Part shown: piece by piece, positions 25,440 to 40,179 of the stretch
Position numbering within the stretch: the first letter of the stretch is position 1
Layout: the number at the start of each line of letters is the position of its first letter
Source: Papaver somniferum
Taxonomy: Eukaryota; Streptophyta; Magnoliopsida; Ranunculales; Papaveraceae
Direction: 5' to 3'
DNA: 64,000 nucleotides
NCBI RefSeq assembly: GCF_003573695.1
Contig: NC_039368.1
Location: 78,072,374-78,136,373 of the forward strand
Made by a program: the position numbers and the translations under genes
Notes under the pieces: generated by a model
Seen by the model: the letters and a program-made list of their open reading frames with translations, nothing else
What the model was told of the DNA's origin: nothing
The model's database searches: none

Positions 25440-28400
25440 CTTGGCATCCTTTGCCTGAGACCCTCACCAAAATGATTGAATGCAATGGTTACTTGCATTA
25501 CCTTGTCTCTGGTATACGAGTCGTCATGACCCAGCAGCATCACCTATTGACATTTGAAATATTGGTTGGTTAACTAACAGAATGGATGATATAAAACAAA
25601 TTCCGTTTAGTTGTGTTATTTACCTCATTGTGGTGAGTGAAGTAATTGTTAGAGATAGTGATGGCAGTGGAAGCCATGATAGCATCAATAAGACCATCAG
25701 CACAGTTGGAGAGTGAGTTGTGATCAACCCAGATATGGCTAGATCCAGAAATGGAGATACCATCACCATCAGACAATGATCTATATTCGTAGTGAGACGG
25801 GGAGTCTAGAACCAAAGCATTACCAGTGGGTTTACAGTCGTGGATGTGGATTCCATGAATGATAACATTGGTTATGTACTGAATAGTGATGCAAGCTCCA
25901 TTTGCGATATGAACATTGACACCACGGCCATCAATGGTCTTGAAACTATTCATGATAAGCTCTTGTTTGAGAGTGATGACCATGTCACGCTTGAACACAA
26001 TCCAAAGTGGTTTGTCCTGAATGACTGCATGACGCAGGGTTCCTGGTTTGGGATTCACAGCGTCGTGATCACTTGGGTCAGTGACGACATAGTAATCTCC
26101 ATCTCGACCACCAAGAGCTTTACGCCCAAAACCGATACCACAGTCTGCAAGACGCTTCCTGTTTTTGTGCCAGTCTTTGTCACAGCGCCAGCAATCATCA
26201 ATTGGATTGCCACTTCCACATGAGAAATACCCGCCCAGGTTCCTCCTTTCAGTACTATTACGTATAGTCCTGTTCATTCAGAATCAATTAATTCAGGTTA
26301 TCATCCAAATGGCTTAAATTTTAAGTCAAAGGCTACAAAGTAGTCAAAATTCGCTCTCTAAATTTTAAGTCAAAATTTTAGTTGGGTCAACTCGAGTAAC
26401 TGCAGAGGTCAAGTTTTTCTTACTGTTCTTCAACCTTCACATAATCAAAGTTCACTTTTCATGTCACGTTGATCGCAGTAAATGTAGAGGCGGTGTGGGG
26501 TGAAATTAAGTGTCGGTGAGGTACTACCCCTATCTATCTACCTAAGAAGTTGGCAAGAAGTGTTTAATTTGAAGGGAGGAAACAAAATAAATGCTAGGGG
26601 TAAAAGAAAGAAAAAGTACATTAAATGAAATAGGTTAGATATAAATGCTAGGGATTGCTTTTTTTTTTTTAAGCAGTAGAGGGCTTAATGGCTGGTCAAT
26701 ATTTTGTCGGTATGGTCAACTTACATAATAGAATAATTTATCTTTAAAGTTCCGAATCAGAGAAAGATAATATAAAAAATTAATCGATTCTAAAACGTTT
26801 TAGAGCTAACACTCCCTCGATTTGTTGCAATTTAAGATTAACTTAGAAAAGTAACAATGTGATCATTTAAGTGGACGACTTTACGAAGAAGAGCAGCAAC
26901 CTGTTTATACACAATCTGAGTGAGAAAAGACAAAGGAATTGAGTTGATATCCGATTATGGAATGGAACCCATGTCAAACGTAATTACTACTAAGCTGGGA
27001 ATCACGGACATTGACACAGGACACGGACACGACATGGACACAGATACTGGCAAAAATCCAAAATCATCATGATACGGACACGTCTATAAATATATCAATA
27101 AAATGGTTCTTATATATTGCAAATACATGGAAAAAACTTAATTTTATGCTGTTAGTTTAGCTCACACGTAGAAAAATTAATTATTATAGTGATTTTTTGA
27201 CATAATAGGTTACCAAACTACTAAAATGGAGAATACATTTCTGGACGTGTGTCGACACTGGGGACATGGGGAACCACGTGCTCTTGTGTTCAGAGTCTGG
27301 AGTCTATCACATGCACTCTCACTATTACGTACAAGACAATAAACGAGCAACCCCTGTTTCTATGAAAGCCACCACCTTTTCAGAATAATGCATCCTAAGT
27401 TCCTAACCATTAACTTGCTGCAGTGCAGAACTCCAGTCCTACTCCCAAAAGTACTTTATCTTTTTTCTGGTGACTATTAGTTTCATAAACCATGTTTCTT
27501 ATTCTTCAGATGATTTGTAACTAAACAGTCAAGTTGATGACCATTAGGCACTATAAAGTACTACAAAAGTGTGGTGCCTCCATTGTTTAGTTTGTTTCTT
27601 TTACGTTTTAAACGATTGTCAAGCAGGGATCATCATTAAAAGTAAAGGTAACAATCCACCATGTGATCATATTAGCCAAATTTGGTTTTTGTGATTTTTT
27701 AGAAAAGGGATACACTTACGTAGCTACTTGGGAAGCAACTTCATCAGGATCAGCTACTGCATGTTCATGGGTCCACTCCTCCTCTGGCCTGAAAAAATTT
27801 AATAAAATTCGCAAGATAAGAACACGGTTTAACTTTTAATTGTTTATAGATTTTTTTATGAAAACAAAAGATGAATCAAACCCATGTTTCTTTTCCTGAT
27901 GGATTGTTTCAGGTGAGCGTTTGGCATTTTCTATACCTGACAAATTTTCCTAGTATATGGATCAAAAACAAAAACAGGGTTTTGGTTTTTGTTACAGAAA
28001 CAATCAAGACTCGACGGAGATTCGTACACTGCACAAGACTGTACAAAACGGAGTAAATTAAGTGAATGAACGTCTAAAAAGAATTTGTTTGCAGAGACAA
28101 AAATGATAAAGAAAACCTTAAACTGTTTAAATCCCCGCATTAATAAGATTTTGGAGGTACAAACATCTATTCTCTACGGCCATAAGGAAGGTGAGATTTC
28201 GGAAGGACGATTTTGTGAGCGAAAAGTTAATGCTGTTCTTCTAGGAATTTTTTCGGATCAAGCCGTAACATCAATGGACGTTTTGGATCTGTCGATTCTT
28301 ATTAGAAGAACAGTTTAATCTAGTAACTCTACCTTAAATCCGCCATTGTTGTTGTGTTTATTGTGGAGCTCTGTAATTGCTTTGTTTGTTGTTGAATCCT

Positions 28401-28714
28401 TAACAGAAACAAAAACGTAGAAATAAATCAGTACAAAAACATGAGCAAATAACCAAAATCTCACAAAAACAGAGCTTCCATTTTCACACTCTGAGCAAAA
28501 ACCTCTGCTATTGGAGTAAATTAAAGTTACATGTAGAGAGGAAAAGCAGTTGTTCTTCTTCTGCATTTACTCACTCTTTTTTGTGTAGAAAAAGAAAAAC
28601 AGAATTATACCTCAAATCAGAGTTCTCCTTTTTCTCTTGATCAGCCATTATCAGTATAACAAACAGTAATAGAGTAACCAGACATAAGCTTAAACACCTC
28701 AAAGAAACCGCCAT
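25440..28714 (-). pseudogene. 3'-truncated pectate lyase, block B copy
   Basis: Carries exons 1-4 of the pectate lyase: 28611-28714, 27720-27788, 25624-26269 and 25440-25543. Signal peptide, WVDH block and RQRMPR block are retained. Exons 5 and 6, about the last 119 residues, are absent because they lie outside the duplicated block. Downstream of exon 4 the intron 4 donor runs straight into antisense LINE sequence of block A. Exon 1 lacks 3 nt relative to the other copies (one codon). No stop interrupts exons 1-4, so a truncated or chimeric transcript is possible, but the parallel beta-helix would be incomplete. Confidence 0.9.
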
Positions 28715-30732
28715 TGTTTATAATCTTAGGGGAGGGTTTCAATTCGGTTTCTTTGGATGTTGAAGAAGAAAGAGAGTGGGGAGTAAGAGAAAAACTTGTT
28801 TGGAACTTATATCTTTGTCGATTCCGAATTTATCAACCCTTTTTCTCCTTTTCTTTTTTAACCTTGGTTAGTTGGGTTAACTTTACTGGATACAAAGGAT
28901 TTTACTTGTTACTTTTTTACTTTTGTTGACAATTCTACTGCATCCGGAGAGAGTGACAGAGAAGGTAATTTTGTTTGGTTTTGTTTTTCCGAAATGGGTC
29001 ATTTGTTTAAATATTTTTAAAACATAGTTCAAATGGAAGAGTAAAAATTAGTACGGGTGAAATGGACAAATTTTTTTTTAGCAAAGATGAAACTGGATTC
29101 ATCTTGGCTTAAACTTAAAATATAGCGAGGATGAAACTGGATGCATCCTGTGTAAATTAAAAAATAAGAAAGTATTTGAAAATTGGCAGGATGAAATTGT
29201 TTACATCCTGGCTATTTTTATATTTTTCCATTTAAACAGTATCAAAATCTAAGTGTCTTTTTCACCCAAGAATTATTGATTTTGGTCTTTTTAACCAATT
29301 TTGTGTTGTTTTTCTGTATAGCAGAATGTTAATTACATTTTACTTACACATTCAGTCACCAGAGAATCATTCCCGCCGGATGATTGTGCTTGATCTATAT
29401 TGTGCAAGTTAAAAATTTGATGAAAAGCTTTATAAAAAAATTGCAAACACATACAGAAAATGATAACTGGACACTGAGTGTTTGATGAAAGGCTTCAAAG
29501 AAACATGTTTCTGTTCATCATCATGTGTTTATTCACATAATTTTACTTGTTTTCTTGTATCATTATTATCATTTTCTTGCTTATATTCTTATTAAACTTC
29601 ACTGATACCGACACTGGTTTGGATGATTTCTTGCAGTTGTTATTGTTATTCATGATTTTGAGGCAAGTTACTTCGGAAGATATCAGCGGTTACATCAAGG
29701 GTTATCAATGTTATAGCTCAAAGTTGGATTGGAACAAGCTTAGGCCAGTGATACTTAGAAGAATAGAAAGAGGGCTAAAGACTATCCAGTCAAGAGTATG
29801 ATTCATGTTAACAGAGCACGCCACATTACCCTATCAAGGCCTGTAAGTAAGTCATAAACTAGTTGACGAATAAATTCTGGTTAATATGCTTTTTATTTTA
29901 CATTATTTATCAGAAGATTAATGTACCCTAATACTTTGAGGCACTAGAAATAGGTTTATAGTGTTGTTGTGTTCTTTCATGTTGAATATTTAAGATAAAA
30001 GTAGCCGAAAAACAACTAAACCCAGACGTTATCTTGAATAAACTTGGGGGTTCGCTCTAGCAGCGCAGTTCTGAATTCATCATTTTATTTATACCATCAA
30101 CACCTGATTACACCATAGTCTGGACTAGGGATGAACTTGCCGGATGCAGATTTGCTTATCCTATTGTTTTTGCTCTTCATTTGATCAAAACAAAAGTGTG
30201 CTGGAAAAGTATTCTGAACCTTATTTGTTTTTTTCACTAGCATTTGCAAGTTGTTTAACGAAAGTGTATTTGTTGCCATTGCTCCGACATATAGAATCTT
30301 CGATTAAAGACTGCTGCCAATTGATTGAAAAATAAATAAATGAAGTGAATATAACATGTTCTGCTGAGCACAATACTGGCATCATCTCCTACTACTTGTA
30401 CAATTTGTTCATCATTTTGGTAGAATCTACAGCGTCAAATTTCAACAGCTGAAGTAGAATTTTCAACGGCTTCAATTGATTGCGTTGGATACTATCATAC
30501 TAGGAAAATTGATACTCGTTGTACGATAATACAAGGATGGTGTTGCAAAGTACACAAGTAGTTGTACCCATTAAATTTATGGTAGGTTGGTAGCATTTAC
30601 TGAACATAGCTTATTAAGTGGCACTGACACTGTTAGCGCTACTCTCAGTAGTTTCACTTTTTCTTCTTTATCTTCTTCTTCTTCTCCTCTCATTCTCCTT
30701 TGAAATTTGACTGGAGACCGATAAACAAGAAT

Positions 30733-33700
30733 ATGGGTGCCCCGCAAAATTACAGTAGACCCTCATTTTTCAAGGTGATGATAGGAGATTTTGGAAAAAG
30801 GCTTGTAAGTTGCTCATCTATTTTCATTTTTTTTTTCTGATTATTAATTTTTTTTTAAATGTGTTTGTTTCATTTTTATTTATTTACTATTTAATGAAAT
30901 ATAAACCTAAAAGAAAAAAAAAAGTAAAAGAAGTGAAACACTGTTCTGATCTCTCATTATTTATTAAGGAAAATTTATTTCTTTGAAGATGGTGAGGGTT
31001 AGACGAAGAATGATTTACTTGAACAGTTGTGTTAATTGTTGATTAAATACCTGAATTCGTGTATGTTTATGACTCAACTATGCAGAAGGTGCCTAAATTT
31101 CATCAGGAACTTTAACGGGATGATACCCTATGATTCGATACTTCGAAGTCCATCAGGATGTTGGAATGTGAAGGTTAGAGAAGAAAAAGATGGTGGTTTG
31201 TCTTTCTGGAAAGGGTGGCCTGATTTTGCTGAAGCACATTGTTTACAGGCGGGGGATTTTGTTACTATGAAGTATATTGGCAATTCACAGTTTGTTGTTA
31301 CGTTGTATGGTAATAATGGATGCGAAAAGGTATCGTCTCCTACGGGCAGCAATGGCGTAAAATCGATTCCCTCAAGGAAGAGGAAAGAATGTGGAGAAAC
31401 AAGTAAGAGGCAATTCACTAATTCTGGTTCCGGGTTTGATCAGCATAAGTATCATGCAGGCGATACTGGAGGAGATTCGCTTAGTTCTGGCAAAAAGAAA
31501 TGTGAGTTATTATTGCAATATAGTATATGCATATTCGTCTCGCTGTAACTGTTTATAGGCTCAGGTGATTAGCATAATCCTATCTAACTATGTTTCCTAT
31601 GTGTATTGTGTAGGTGAGTTGTTTAAATGCGATGCACGAAAGAGAAAAGCAACTGTCATTGAGGGAAGGACAGGGGCTAATCAAACAGAGTGTTCGCTCG
31701 CGTAAAGGGAAACCGTGTTTTATTTTTTTTTGGACAGAGAATAAGAAATATCAAATGGTGAGATTTCTTGTATCATTTTTCTGATGCTGCAACTAACTGA
31801 ATGACAATGTTGTTCATCATGGTGTTAATGTAATTTCTTATAGTTAGTAATCTATGAATTCTACTGCAATCGAGTTTTATTGTATATATGATGGTTTGTC
31901 TCCTGCAGGAGATTCCTAAAAAGGTAGTAAGAAAAATAGGAAGGACACTGTCAGATATTGTTGCTCTGAAAAGCGCTAATGGTAGACTTTGGAATGTGGA
32001 ATTGAAGAGATCTGGAGGCAAGGTTTGGTTTTACAAAGGTTGGAAGGAATTCAGGAATATCACTCTTTAAAGGATGGTTATGTTTTGGGAATCATTTACA
32101 ATGGGAATTCACAATTCTGTGTGCGTATTACCAATTTTATATATGGTTCTGAAAAGCAAGGAGATCCTAATCCTAAGAAAAGGTGCCGGTTGAGCAAAAG
32201 GGTATAAGATGACGTATATGGTTGGACTCACCTCCATCTCGAACTCATGTTGAAAGTACGACAAATGAGGAAATAGCGCAGTTGTCAGTTCCTCCTGGTC
32301 TCGATACACCCATGCAACTCAACAAAAATAAGGGTATAACGTCTTTGGTTACGGATGAAACCAGGGAAACGTGTTTAGGAAATGAAAGAACTCAACGTCT
32401 ACCAGTCGTTACAGAAGAAGAGAGTAAAGACAAGTCCAATTCACCCGAGGCCTCAAAACTTTTCTATAAATTATCAAGGAGAACCGCCAATGAAGAAGTG
32501 GCTCAAGTAACCAAGTTATTTAAGCGTCAGACTCGATCTCCTTTCTTTGCAGTTTGTGTTCGAGATACCTGTCTAACTGGTGGATATCTGGTGACAGATC
32601 TTGACCTAAAAACTTCACTCTTTAATATAATCATTTTTCTCTTTTTGGTCTGGAAAAGGAATTTTATATGCTAAGCTAACAAGTATGCATAAGTTTCATA
32701 CAAACATCAGGTGAATGATCCCAAGTTTTGGGATATCTACAATGCACAACATAGATAGAGTCCCAGGTTTGTTATAGTATTGAGAACAAGTTTACGATAC
32801 AAGATGGGGTTCTAAAATTCCCATTTTACACTAGTAAGATCTGCTGTGCTGGTGGCCTTGATAGTTGCTGCATTAGGTCCACAAGAAATGACATTATCTA
32901 GATATAACTCTGCTGCCATCTGCTAAAATCCCTAATTAGTAACACAAGTTGCAGTTCTATCTTGTTGCGCTTCGACTTTGGCTTGAGATTTATGTACCAA
33001 TGAATATTCTGCACTGCAAAAACAAGATTTACTTTTTTGGATTTTAGAACTTGCTTTCCTGAATACATTGTTGCACCTACTCTTTTGAATATCCCAGAGT
33101 TGTAGCAGCCTTTTAAATATTGTTTATTCTCTGCTTCCTTTGTTTTGTTTTTGTTTTGATAGGGTTACTTGAATGAAACCATGAGAATATCCAACCTCGA
33201 ACAATAACAAACTGTTGTGTGGTCTTATCTGTAAATCAGTAGCAAACTCAATAGCTCGAGCCTACACTTAACCAACTAATAGGGTTTGATTCTCGAACTC
33301 TGTAAGACACATAGGACATAGTTTGGTCTCTGTTTAGATTTGTTTTGCAAAGTTTCCTCTTACCGGAAGAACATCATCTATACACAAAGATTCCCCATTT
33401 TGTGTTGGTCTCTACCGGATTTTTCTTCACACTTCACAGTATATTCCAGTAATCATTAGATTAGTTGATGAGGTCTACCACAGTTCTGTATTGATATCAA
33501 CGTATTCTGAGGTTCGGGTCTATCTGAAATTCAAATATTTTTCCATATGTCAGCTTTCTTTTCATTTGTTTTTCTCGCTATACTGTTGCTTCACTACCCG
33601 AAGCCCTATTGTTCAAACAAAAACTAGCTTAACCACGTACCACCGCATACTTTTTGCATGATTCGTTCAATTAATTTGCCATGTGTTTTCTGGTGTACCC

Positions 33701-33993
33701 TATAAATAAAAAAAAATTCCTTCTTGTGCAGCATGTTCCTTGCGGCTTTGCCAAGGAACATCCACGGAAGAAGGCCAAAGCTATCATGGTTCGAAATTCA
33801 GAGGATAAAGTGTGGACCTTTGGCTACTTTATAAGAGGTAATGTAACACATATCCTCTGGTTGGACTTCTCTTAGACGAGATTTAGGTCGGACAGAAGGC
33901 GATATTTGTGTTTTTGAGCTGCTTAAAGAAAAGGATATAGAAATGAGAGTTTCTGTTTTAAGGGAGATAGACAATCTGCTCACCAGGATTTGA
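30733..33993 (+). pseudogene. REM-2 B3-domain pseudogene, block B copy
   Basis: Same plan and same lesions as the block A copy. It also has a 2-nt loss at the start of exon 2 (GTGCCTAAATTT at about 31,090, against GTGCCAGTAAATTT in A and C) that breaks the first B3 domain, and extra small losses near 32,210. No full product is possible. Confidence 0.88.
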
Positions 33994-34430
33994 TCGGGGT
34001 TCAAAAGTGCATCTGACTGCATATGAGTGCATTTGATCAAAACTATCTAAACTCTTAGTGATGGCTGTAACTTCTGACTATACTCATAGCTTTGTCATAT
34101 TTTTACTGCCTTTACTTAAGGTGAATTTACTTCTACTTTGCTCTAGTTCTCTATGGTCTTTCATCTCAATCACCTCGTGTCTGGACTAATTCCTAAATCT
34201 AGTAACCTGTTTGATTTAGTCCTATCCTTGATTTAATTCATTTTATCCTTTCCCTTGCAGTGTGTTTTTATATTCTGTCCTGAATTTAGTTCTCCTGAAT
34301 ATTTTGTGTGATTTTTCTCAAGTCTGTTCTTTCTTTGTGCTAATTTCTCTGTTTCTCTAGGCCCATCACACTGGTTTCTATTTGGGCCCTGGTCACGGTT
34401 TAGGTCTTTCTTCCGTTGGACATTCCAAAT

Positions 34431-34857
34431 ATGAAAATATTAGTTTTGAATGTCCAGGTCATTGGACCCCTGTTACTCGTGATCCCTTAAATTACCTGCG
34501 ACAATACCACAAACTAGATATTGTAATCTTGTACGACATCTGGTAGCCCAAATTCACAAGAGGTTCTCACATATATATATGCCAACCAACAGAAAATTTG
34601 CCTCCACTAAAATGGTCAATCTGTACATAAGTACCAATGAGAACCTAACACCAGCAAAAAAATCTAGGAACTCCTCTCTTCTATATAAAAACAGGAAGGA
34701 GAATTTCGAACCACTTCTCCAAAAATATTATAATACTTTACAAGGTTGGAAATCAAAGTTGTTATGTTAGGGAGGCATTCTTCGAGCTTATCCAACATAT
34801 CAGATGCAAATGTTGGATAAATTAGATAAAATTCAGAAAAAAAATTGGTGGAAAAAA
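34431..34857 (+). mobile_element. LINE fragment, internally deleted (block B)
   Basis: Copy of the block A fragment, again cut at the block junction. Confidence 0.75.
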
Positions 34858-34880
34858 GATAAGTCTTTTCATTTTCTTAC

Positions 34881-37800
34881 CTTGGCATCCTTTGCCTGAG
34901 ACCCTCACCAAAATGATTGAATGCAATGGTTACTTGCATTACCTTGTCTCTGGTATACGAGTCGTCATGACCCAGCAGCATCACCTATTGACATTTGAAA
35001 TATTGGTTGGTTAACTAACAGAATGGATGATATAAAACAAATTCCGTTTAGTTGTGTTATTTACCTCATTGTGGTGAGTGAAGTAATTGTTAGAGATAGT
35101 GATGGCAGTGGAAGCCATGATAGCATCAATAAGACCATCAGCACAGTTGGAGAGTGAGTTGTGATCAACCCAGATATGGCTAGATCCAGAAATGGAGATA
35201 CCATCACCATCAGACAATGATCTATATTCGTAGTGAGACGGGGAGTCTAGAACCAAAGCATTACCAGTGGGTTTACAGTCGTGGATGTGGATTCCATGAA
35301 TGATAACATTGGTTATGTACTGAATAGTGATGCAAGCTCCATTTGCGATATGAACATTGACACCACGGCCATCAATGGTCTTGAAACTATTCATGATAAG
35401 CTCTTGTTTGAGAGTGATGACCATGTCACGCTTGAACACAATCCAAAGTGGTTTGTCCTGAATGACTGCATGACGCAGGGTTCCTGGTTTGGGATTCACA
35501 GCGTCGTGATCACTTGGGTCAGTGACGACATAGTAATCTCCATCTCGACCACCAAGAGCTTTACGCCCAAAACCGATACCACAGTCTGCAAGACGCTTCC
35601 TGTTTTTGTGCCAGTCTTTGTCACAGCGCCAGCAATCATCAATTGGATTGCCACTTCCACATGAGAAATACCCGCCCAGGTTCCTCCTTTCAGTACTATT
35701 ACGTATAGTCCTGTTCATTCAGAATCAATTAATTCAGGTTATCATCCAAATGGCTTAAATTTTAAGTCAAAGGCTACAAAGTAGTCAAAATTCGCTCTCT
35801 AAATTTTAAGTCAAAATTTTAGTTGGGTCAACTCGAGTAACTGCAGAGGTCAAGTTTTTCTTACTGTTCTTCAACCTTCACATAATCAAAGTTCACTTTT
35901 CATGTCACGTTGATCGCAGTAAATGTAGAGGCGGTGTGGGGTGAAATTAAGTGTCGGTGAGGTACTACCCCTATCTATCTACCTAAGAAGTTGGCAAGAA
36001 GTGTTTAATTTGAAGGGAGGAAACAAAATAAATGCTAGGGGTAAAAGAAAGAAAAAGTACATTAAATGAAATAGGTTAGATATAAATGCTAGGGATTGCT
36101 TTTTTTTTTTTAAGCAGTAGAGGGCTTAATGGCTGGTCAATATTTTGTCGGTATGGTCAACTTACATAATAGAATAATTTATCTTTAAAGTTCCGAATCA
36201 GAGAAAGATAATATAAAAAATTAATCGATTCTAAAACGTTTTAGAGCTAACACTCCCTCGATTTGTTGCAATTTAAGATTAACTTAGAAAAGTAACAATG
36301 TGATCATTTAAGTGGACGACTTTACGAAGAAGAGCAGCAACCTGTTTATACACAATCTGAGTGAGAAAAGACAAAGGAATTGAGTTGATATCCGATTATG
36401 GAATGGAACCCATGTCAAACGTAATTACTACTAAGCTGGGAATCACGGACATTGACACAGGACACGGACACGACATGGACACAGATACTGGCAAAAATCC
36501 AAAATCATCATGATACGGACACGTCTATAAATATATCAATAAAATGGTTCTTATATATTGCAAATACATGGAAAAAACTTAATTTTATGCTGTTAGTTTA
36601 GCTCACACGTAGAAAAATTAATTATTATAGTGATTTTTTGACATAATAGGTTACCAAACTACTAAAATGGAGAATACATTTCTGGACGTGTGTCGACACT
36701 GGGGACATGGGGAACCACGTGCTCTTGTGTTCAGAGTCTGGAGTCTATCACATGCACTCTCACTATTACGTACAAGACAATAAACGAGCAACCCCTGTTT
36801 CTATGAAAGCCACCACCTTTTCAGAATAATGCATCCTAAGTTCCTAACCATTAACTTGCTGCAGTGCAGAACTCCAGTCCTACTCCCAAAAGTACTTTAT
36901 CTTTTTTCTGGTGACTATTAGTTTCATAAACCATGTTTCTTATTCTTCAGATGATTTGTAACTAAACAGTCAAGTTGATGACCATTAGGCACTATAAAGT
37001 ACTACAAAAGTGTGGTGCCTCCATTGTTTAGTTTGTTTCTTTTACGTTTTAAACGATTGTCAAGCAGGGATCATCATTAAAAGTAAAGGTAACAATCCAC
37101 CATGTGATCATATTAGCCAAATTTGGTTTTTGTGATTTTTTAGAAAAGGGATACACTTACGTAGCTACTTGGGAAGCAACTTCATCAGGATCAGCTACTG
37201 CATGTTCATGGGTCCACTCCTCCTCTGGCCTGAAAAAATTTAATAAAATTCGCAAGATAAGAACACGGTTTAACTTTTAATTGTTTATAGATTTTTTTAT
37301 GAAAACAAAAGATGAATCAAACCCATGTTTCTTTTCCTGATGGATTGTTTCAGGTGAGCGTTTGGCATTTTCTATACCTGACAAATTTTCCTAGTATATG
37401 GATCAAAAACAAAAACAGGGTTTTGGTTTTTGTTACAGAAACAATCAAGACTCGACGGAGATTCGTACACTGCACAAGACTGTACAAAACGGAGTAAATT
37501 AAGTGAATGAACGTCTAAAAAGAATTTGTTTGCAGAGACAAAAATGATAAAGAAAACCTTAAACTGTTTAAATCCCCGCATTAATAAGATTTTGGAGGTA
37601 CAAACATCTATTCTCTACGGCCATAAGGAAGGTGAGATTTCGGAAGGACGATTTTGTGAGCGAAAAGTTAATGCTGTTCTTCTAGGAATTTTTTCGGATC
37701 AAGCCGTAACATCAATGGACGTTTTGGATCTGTCGATTCTTATTAGAAGAACAGTTTAATCTAGTAACTCTACCTTAAATCCGCCATTGTTGTTGTGTTT

Positions 37801-38157
37801 ATTGTGGAGCTCTGTAATTGCTTTGTTTGTTGTTGAATCCTTAACAGAAACAAAAACGTAGAAATAAATCAGTACAAAAACATGAGCAAATAACCAAAAT
37901 CTCACAAAAACAGAGCTTCCATTTTCACACTCTGAGCAAAAACCTCTGCTATTGGAGTAAATTAAAGTTACATGTAGAGAGGAAAAGCAGTTGTTTTCTT
38001 CTGCATTTACTCACTCTTTTTTGTGTAGAAAAAGAAAAACAGAATTATACCTCAAATCAGAGTTCTCCTTTTTCTCTACTTGATCAGCCATTATCAGTAT
38101 AACAAACAGTAATAGAGTAACCAGACATAAGCTTAAACACCTCAAAGAAACCGCCAT
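34881..38157 (-). pseudogene. 3'-truncated pectate lyase, block C copy
   Basis: Exons 1-4 at 38051-38157, 37161-37229, 35065-35710 and 34881-34984, without exons 5-6, as in block B. The retained exons look the same as the intact copy and have no stop. Intron 4 again joins antisense LINE DNA of the preceding block. Confidence 0.9.
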
Positions 38158-40179
38158 TGTTTATAATCTTAGGGGAGGGTTTCAATTCGGTTTCTTTGGA
38201 TGTTGAAGAAGAAAGAGAGTGGGGAGTAAGAGAAAAACTTGTTTGGAACTTATATCTTTGTCGATTCCGAATTTATCAACCCTTTTTCTCCTTTTCTTTT
38301 TTAACCTTGGTTAGTTGGGTTAACTTTACTGGATACAAAGGATTTTACTTGTTACTTTTTTACTTTTGTTGACAATTCTACTGCATCCGGAGAGAGTGAC
38401 AGAGAAGGTAATTTTGTTTGGTTTTGTTTTTCCGAAATGGGTCATTTGTTTAAATATTTTTAAAACATAGTTCAAATGGAAGAGTAAAAATTAGTACGGG
38501 TGAAATGGACAAATTTTTTTTTAGCAAAGATGAAACTGGATTCATCTTGGCTTAAACTTAAAATATAGCGAGGATGAAACTGGATGCATCCTGTGTAAAT
38601 TAAAAAATAAGAAAAGTATTTGAAAATTGGCAGGATGAAATTGTTTACATCCTGGCTATTTTTATATTTTTGTCCATTTAAACAGTATCAAAATCTAAGT
38701 GTCTTTTTCACCCAAGAATTATTGATTTTGGTCTTTTTAACCAATTTTGTGTTGTTTTTCTGTATAGCAGAATGTTAATTACATTTTACTTACACATTCA
38801 GTCACCAGAGAATCATTCCCGCCGGATGATTGTGCTTGATCTATATTGTGCAAGTTAAAAATTTGATGAAAAGCTTTATAAAAAAATTGCAAACACATAC
38901 AGAAAATGATAACTGGACACTGAGTGTTTGATGAAAGGCTTCAAAGAAACATGTTTCTGTTCATCATCATGTGTTTATTCACATAATTTTACTTGTTTTC
39001 TTGTATCATTATTATCATTTTCTTGCTTATATTCTTATTAAACTTCACTGATACCGACACTGGTTTGGATGATTTCTTGCAGTTGTTATTGTTATTCATG
39101 ATTTTGAGGCAAGTTACTTCGGAAGATATCAGCGGTTACATCAAGGGTTATCAATGTTATAGCTCAAAGTTGGATTGGAACAAGCTTAGGCCAGTGATAC
39201 TTAGAAGAATAGAAAGAGGGCTAAAGACTATCCAGTCAAGAGTATGATTCATGTTAACAGAGCACGCCACATTACCCTATCAAGGCCTGTAAGTAAGTCA
39301 TAAACTAGTTGACGAATAAATTCTGGTTAATATGCTTTTTTTTTACATTATTTATCAGAAGATTAATGTACCCTAATACTTTGAGGCACTAGAAATAGGT
39401 TTATAGTGTTGGTTTGTGTTCTTTCATGTTGAATATTTAAGATAAAAGTAGCCGAAAAACAACTAAACCCAGACGTTATCTTGAATAAACTTGGGGGTTC
39501 GCTCTAGCAGCGCAGTTCTGAATTCATCATTTTATTTATACCATCAACACCTGATTACACCATAGTCTGGACTAGGGATGAACTTGCCGGATGCAGATTT
39601 GCTTATCCTATTGTTTTTGCTCTTCATTTGATCAAAACAAAAGTGTGCTGGAAAAGTATTCTGAACCTTATTTGTTTTTTTCACTAGCATTTGCAAGTTG
39701 TTTAACGAAAGTGTATTTGTTGCCATTGCTCCGACATATAGAATCTTCGATTAAAGACTGCTGCCAATTGATTGAAAAATAATAAATGAAGTGAATATAA
39801 CATGTTTGCTGAGCACAATACTGGCATCATCTCCTACTACTTGTACAATTTGTTCATCATTTTGGTAGAATCTACAGCGTCAAATTTCAACAGCTGAAGT
39901 AGAATTTTCAACGGCTTCAATTGATTGCGTTGGATACTATCATACTAGGAAAATTGATACTCGTTGTACGATAATACAAGGATGGTGTTGCAAAGTACAC
40001 AAGTAGTTGTACCCATTAAATTTATGGTAGGTTGGTAGCATTTACTGAACATAGCTTATTAAGTGGCACTGACACTGTTAGCGCTACTCTCAGTAGTTTC
40101 ACTTTTTCTTCTTTATCTTCTTCTTCTTCTTCCTCCTCATTCTCCTTTGAAATTTGACTGGAGACCGATAAACAAGAAT

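Larger units (their letters stand above)
25417..34857. repeat. Tandem block B (9441 bp), second of three
   Basis: Near-identical to block A. The junction with A at 25,410-25,420 fuses LINE sequence directly to pectate lyase intron 4. Confidence 0.95.
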
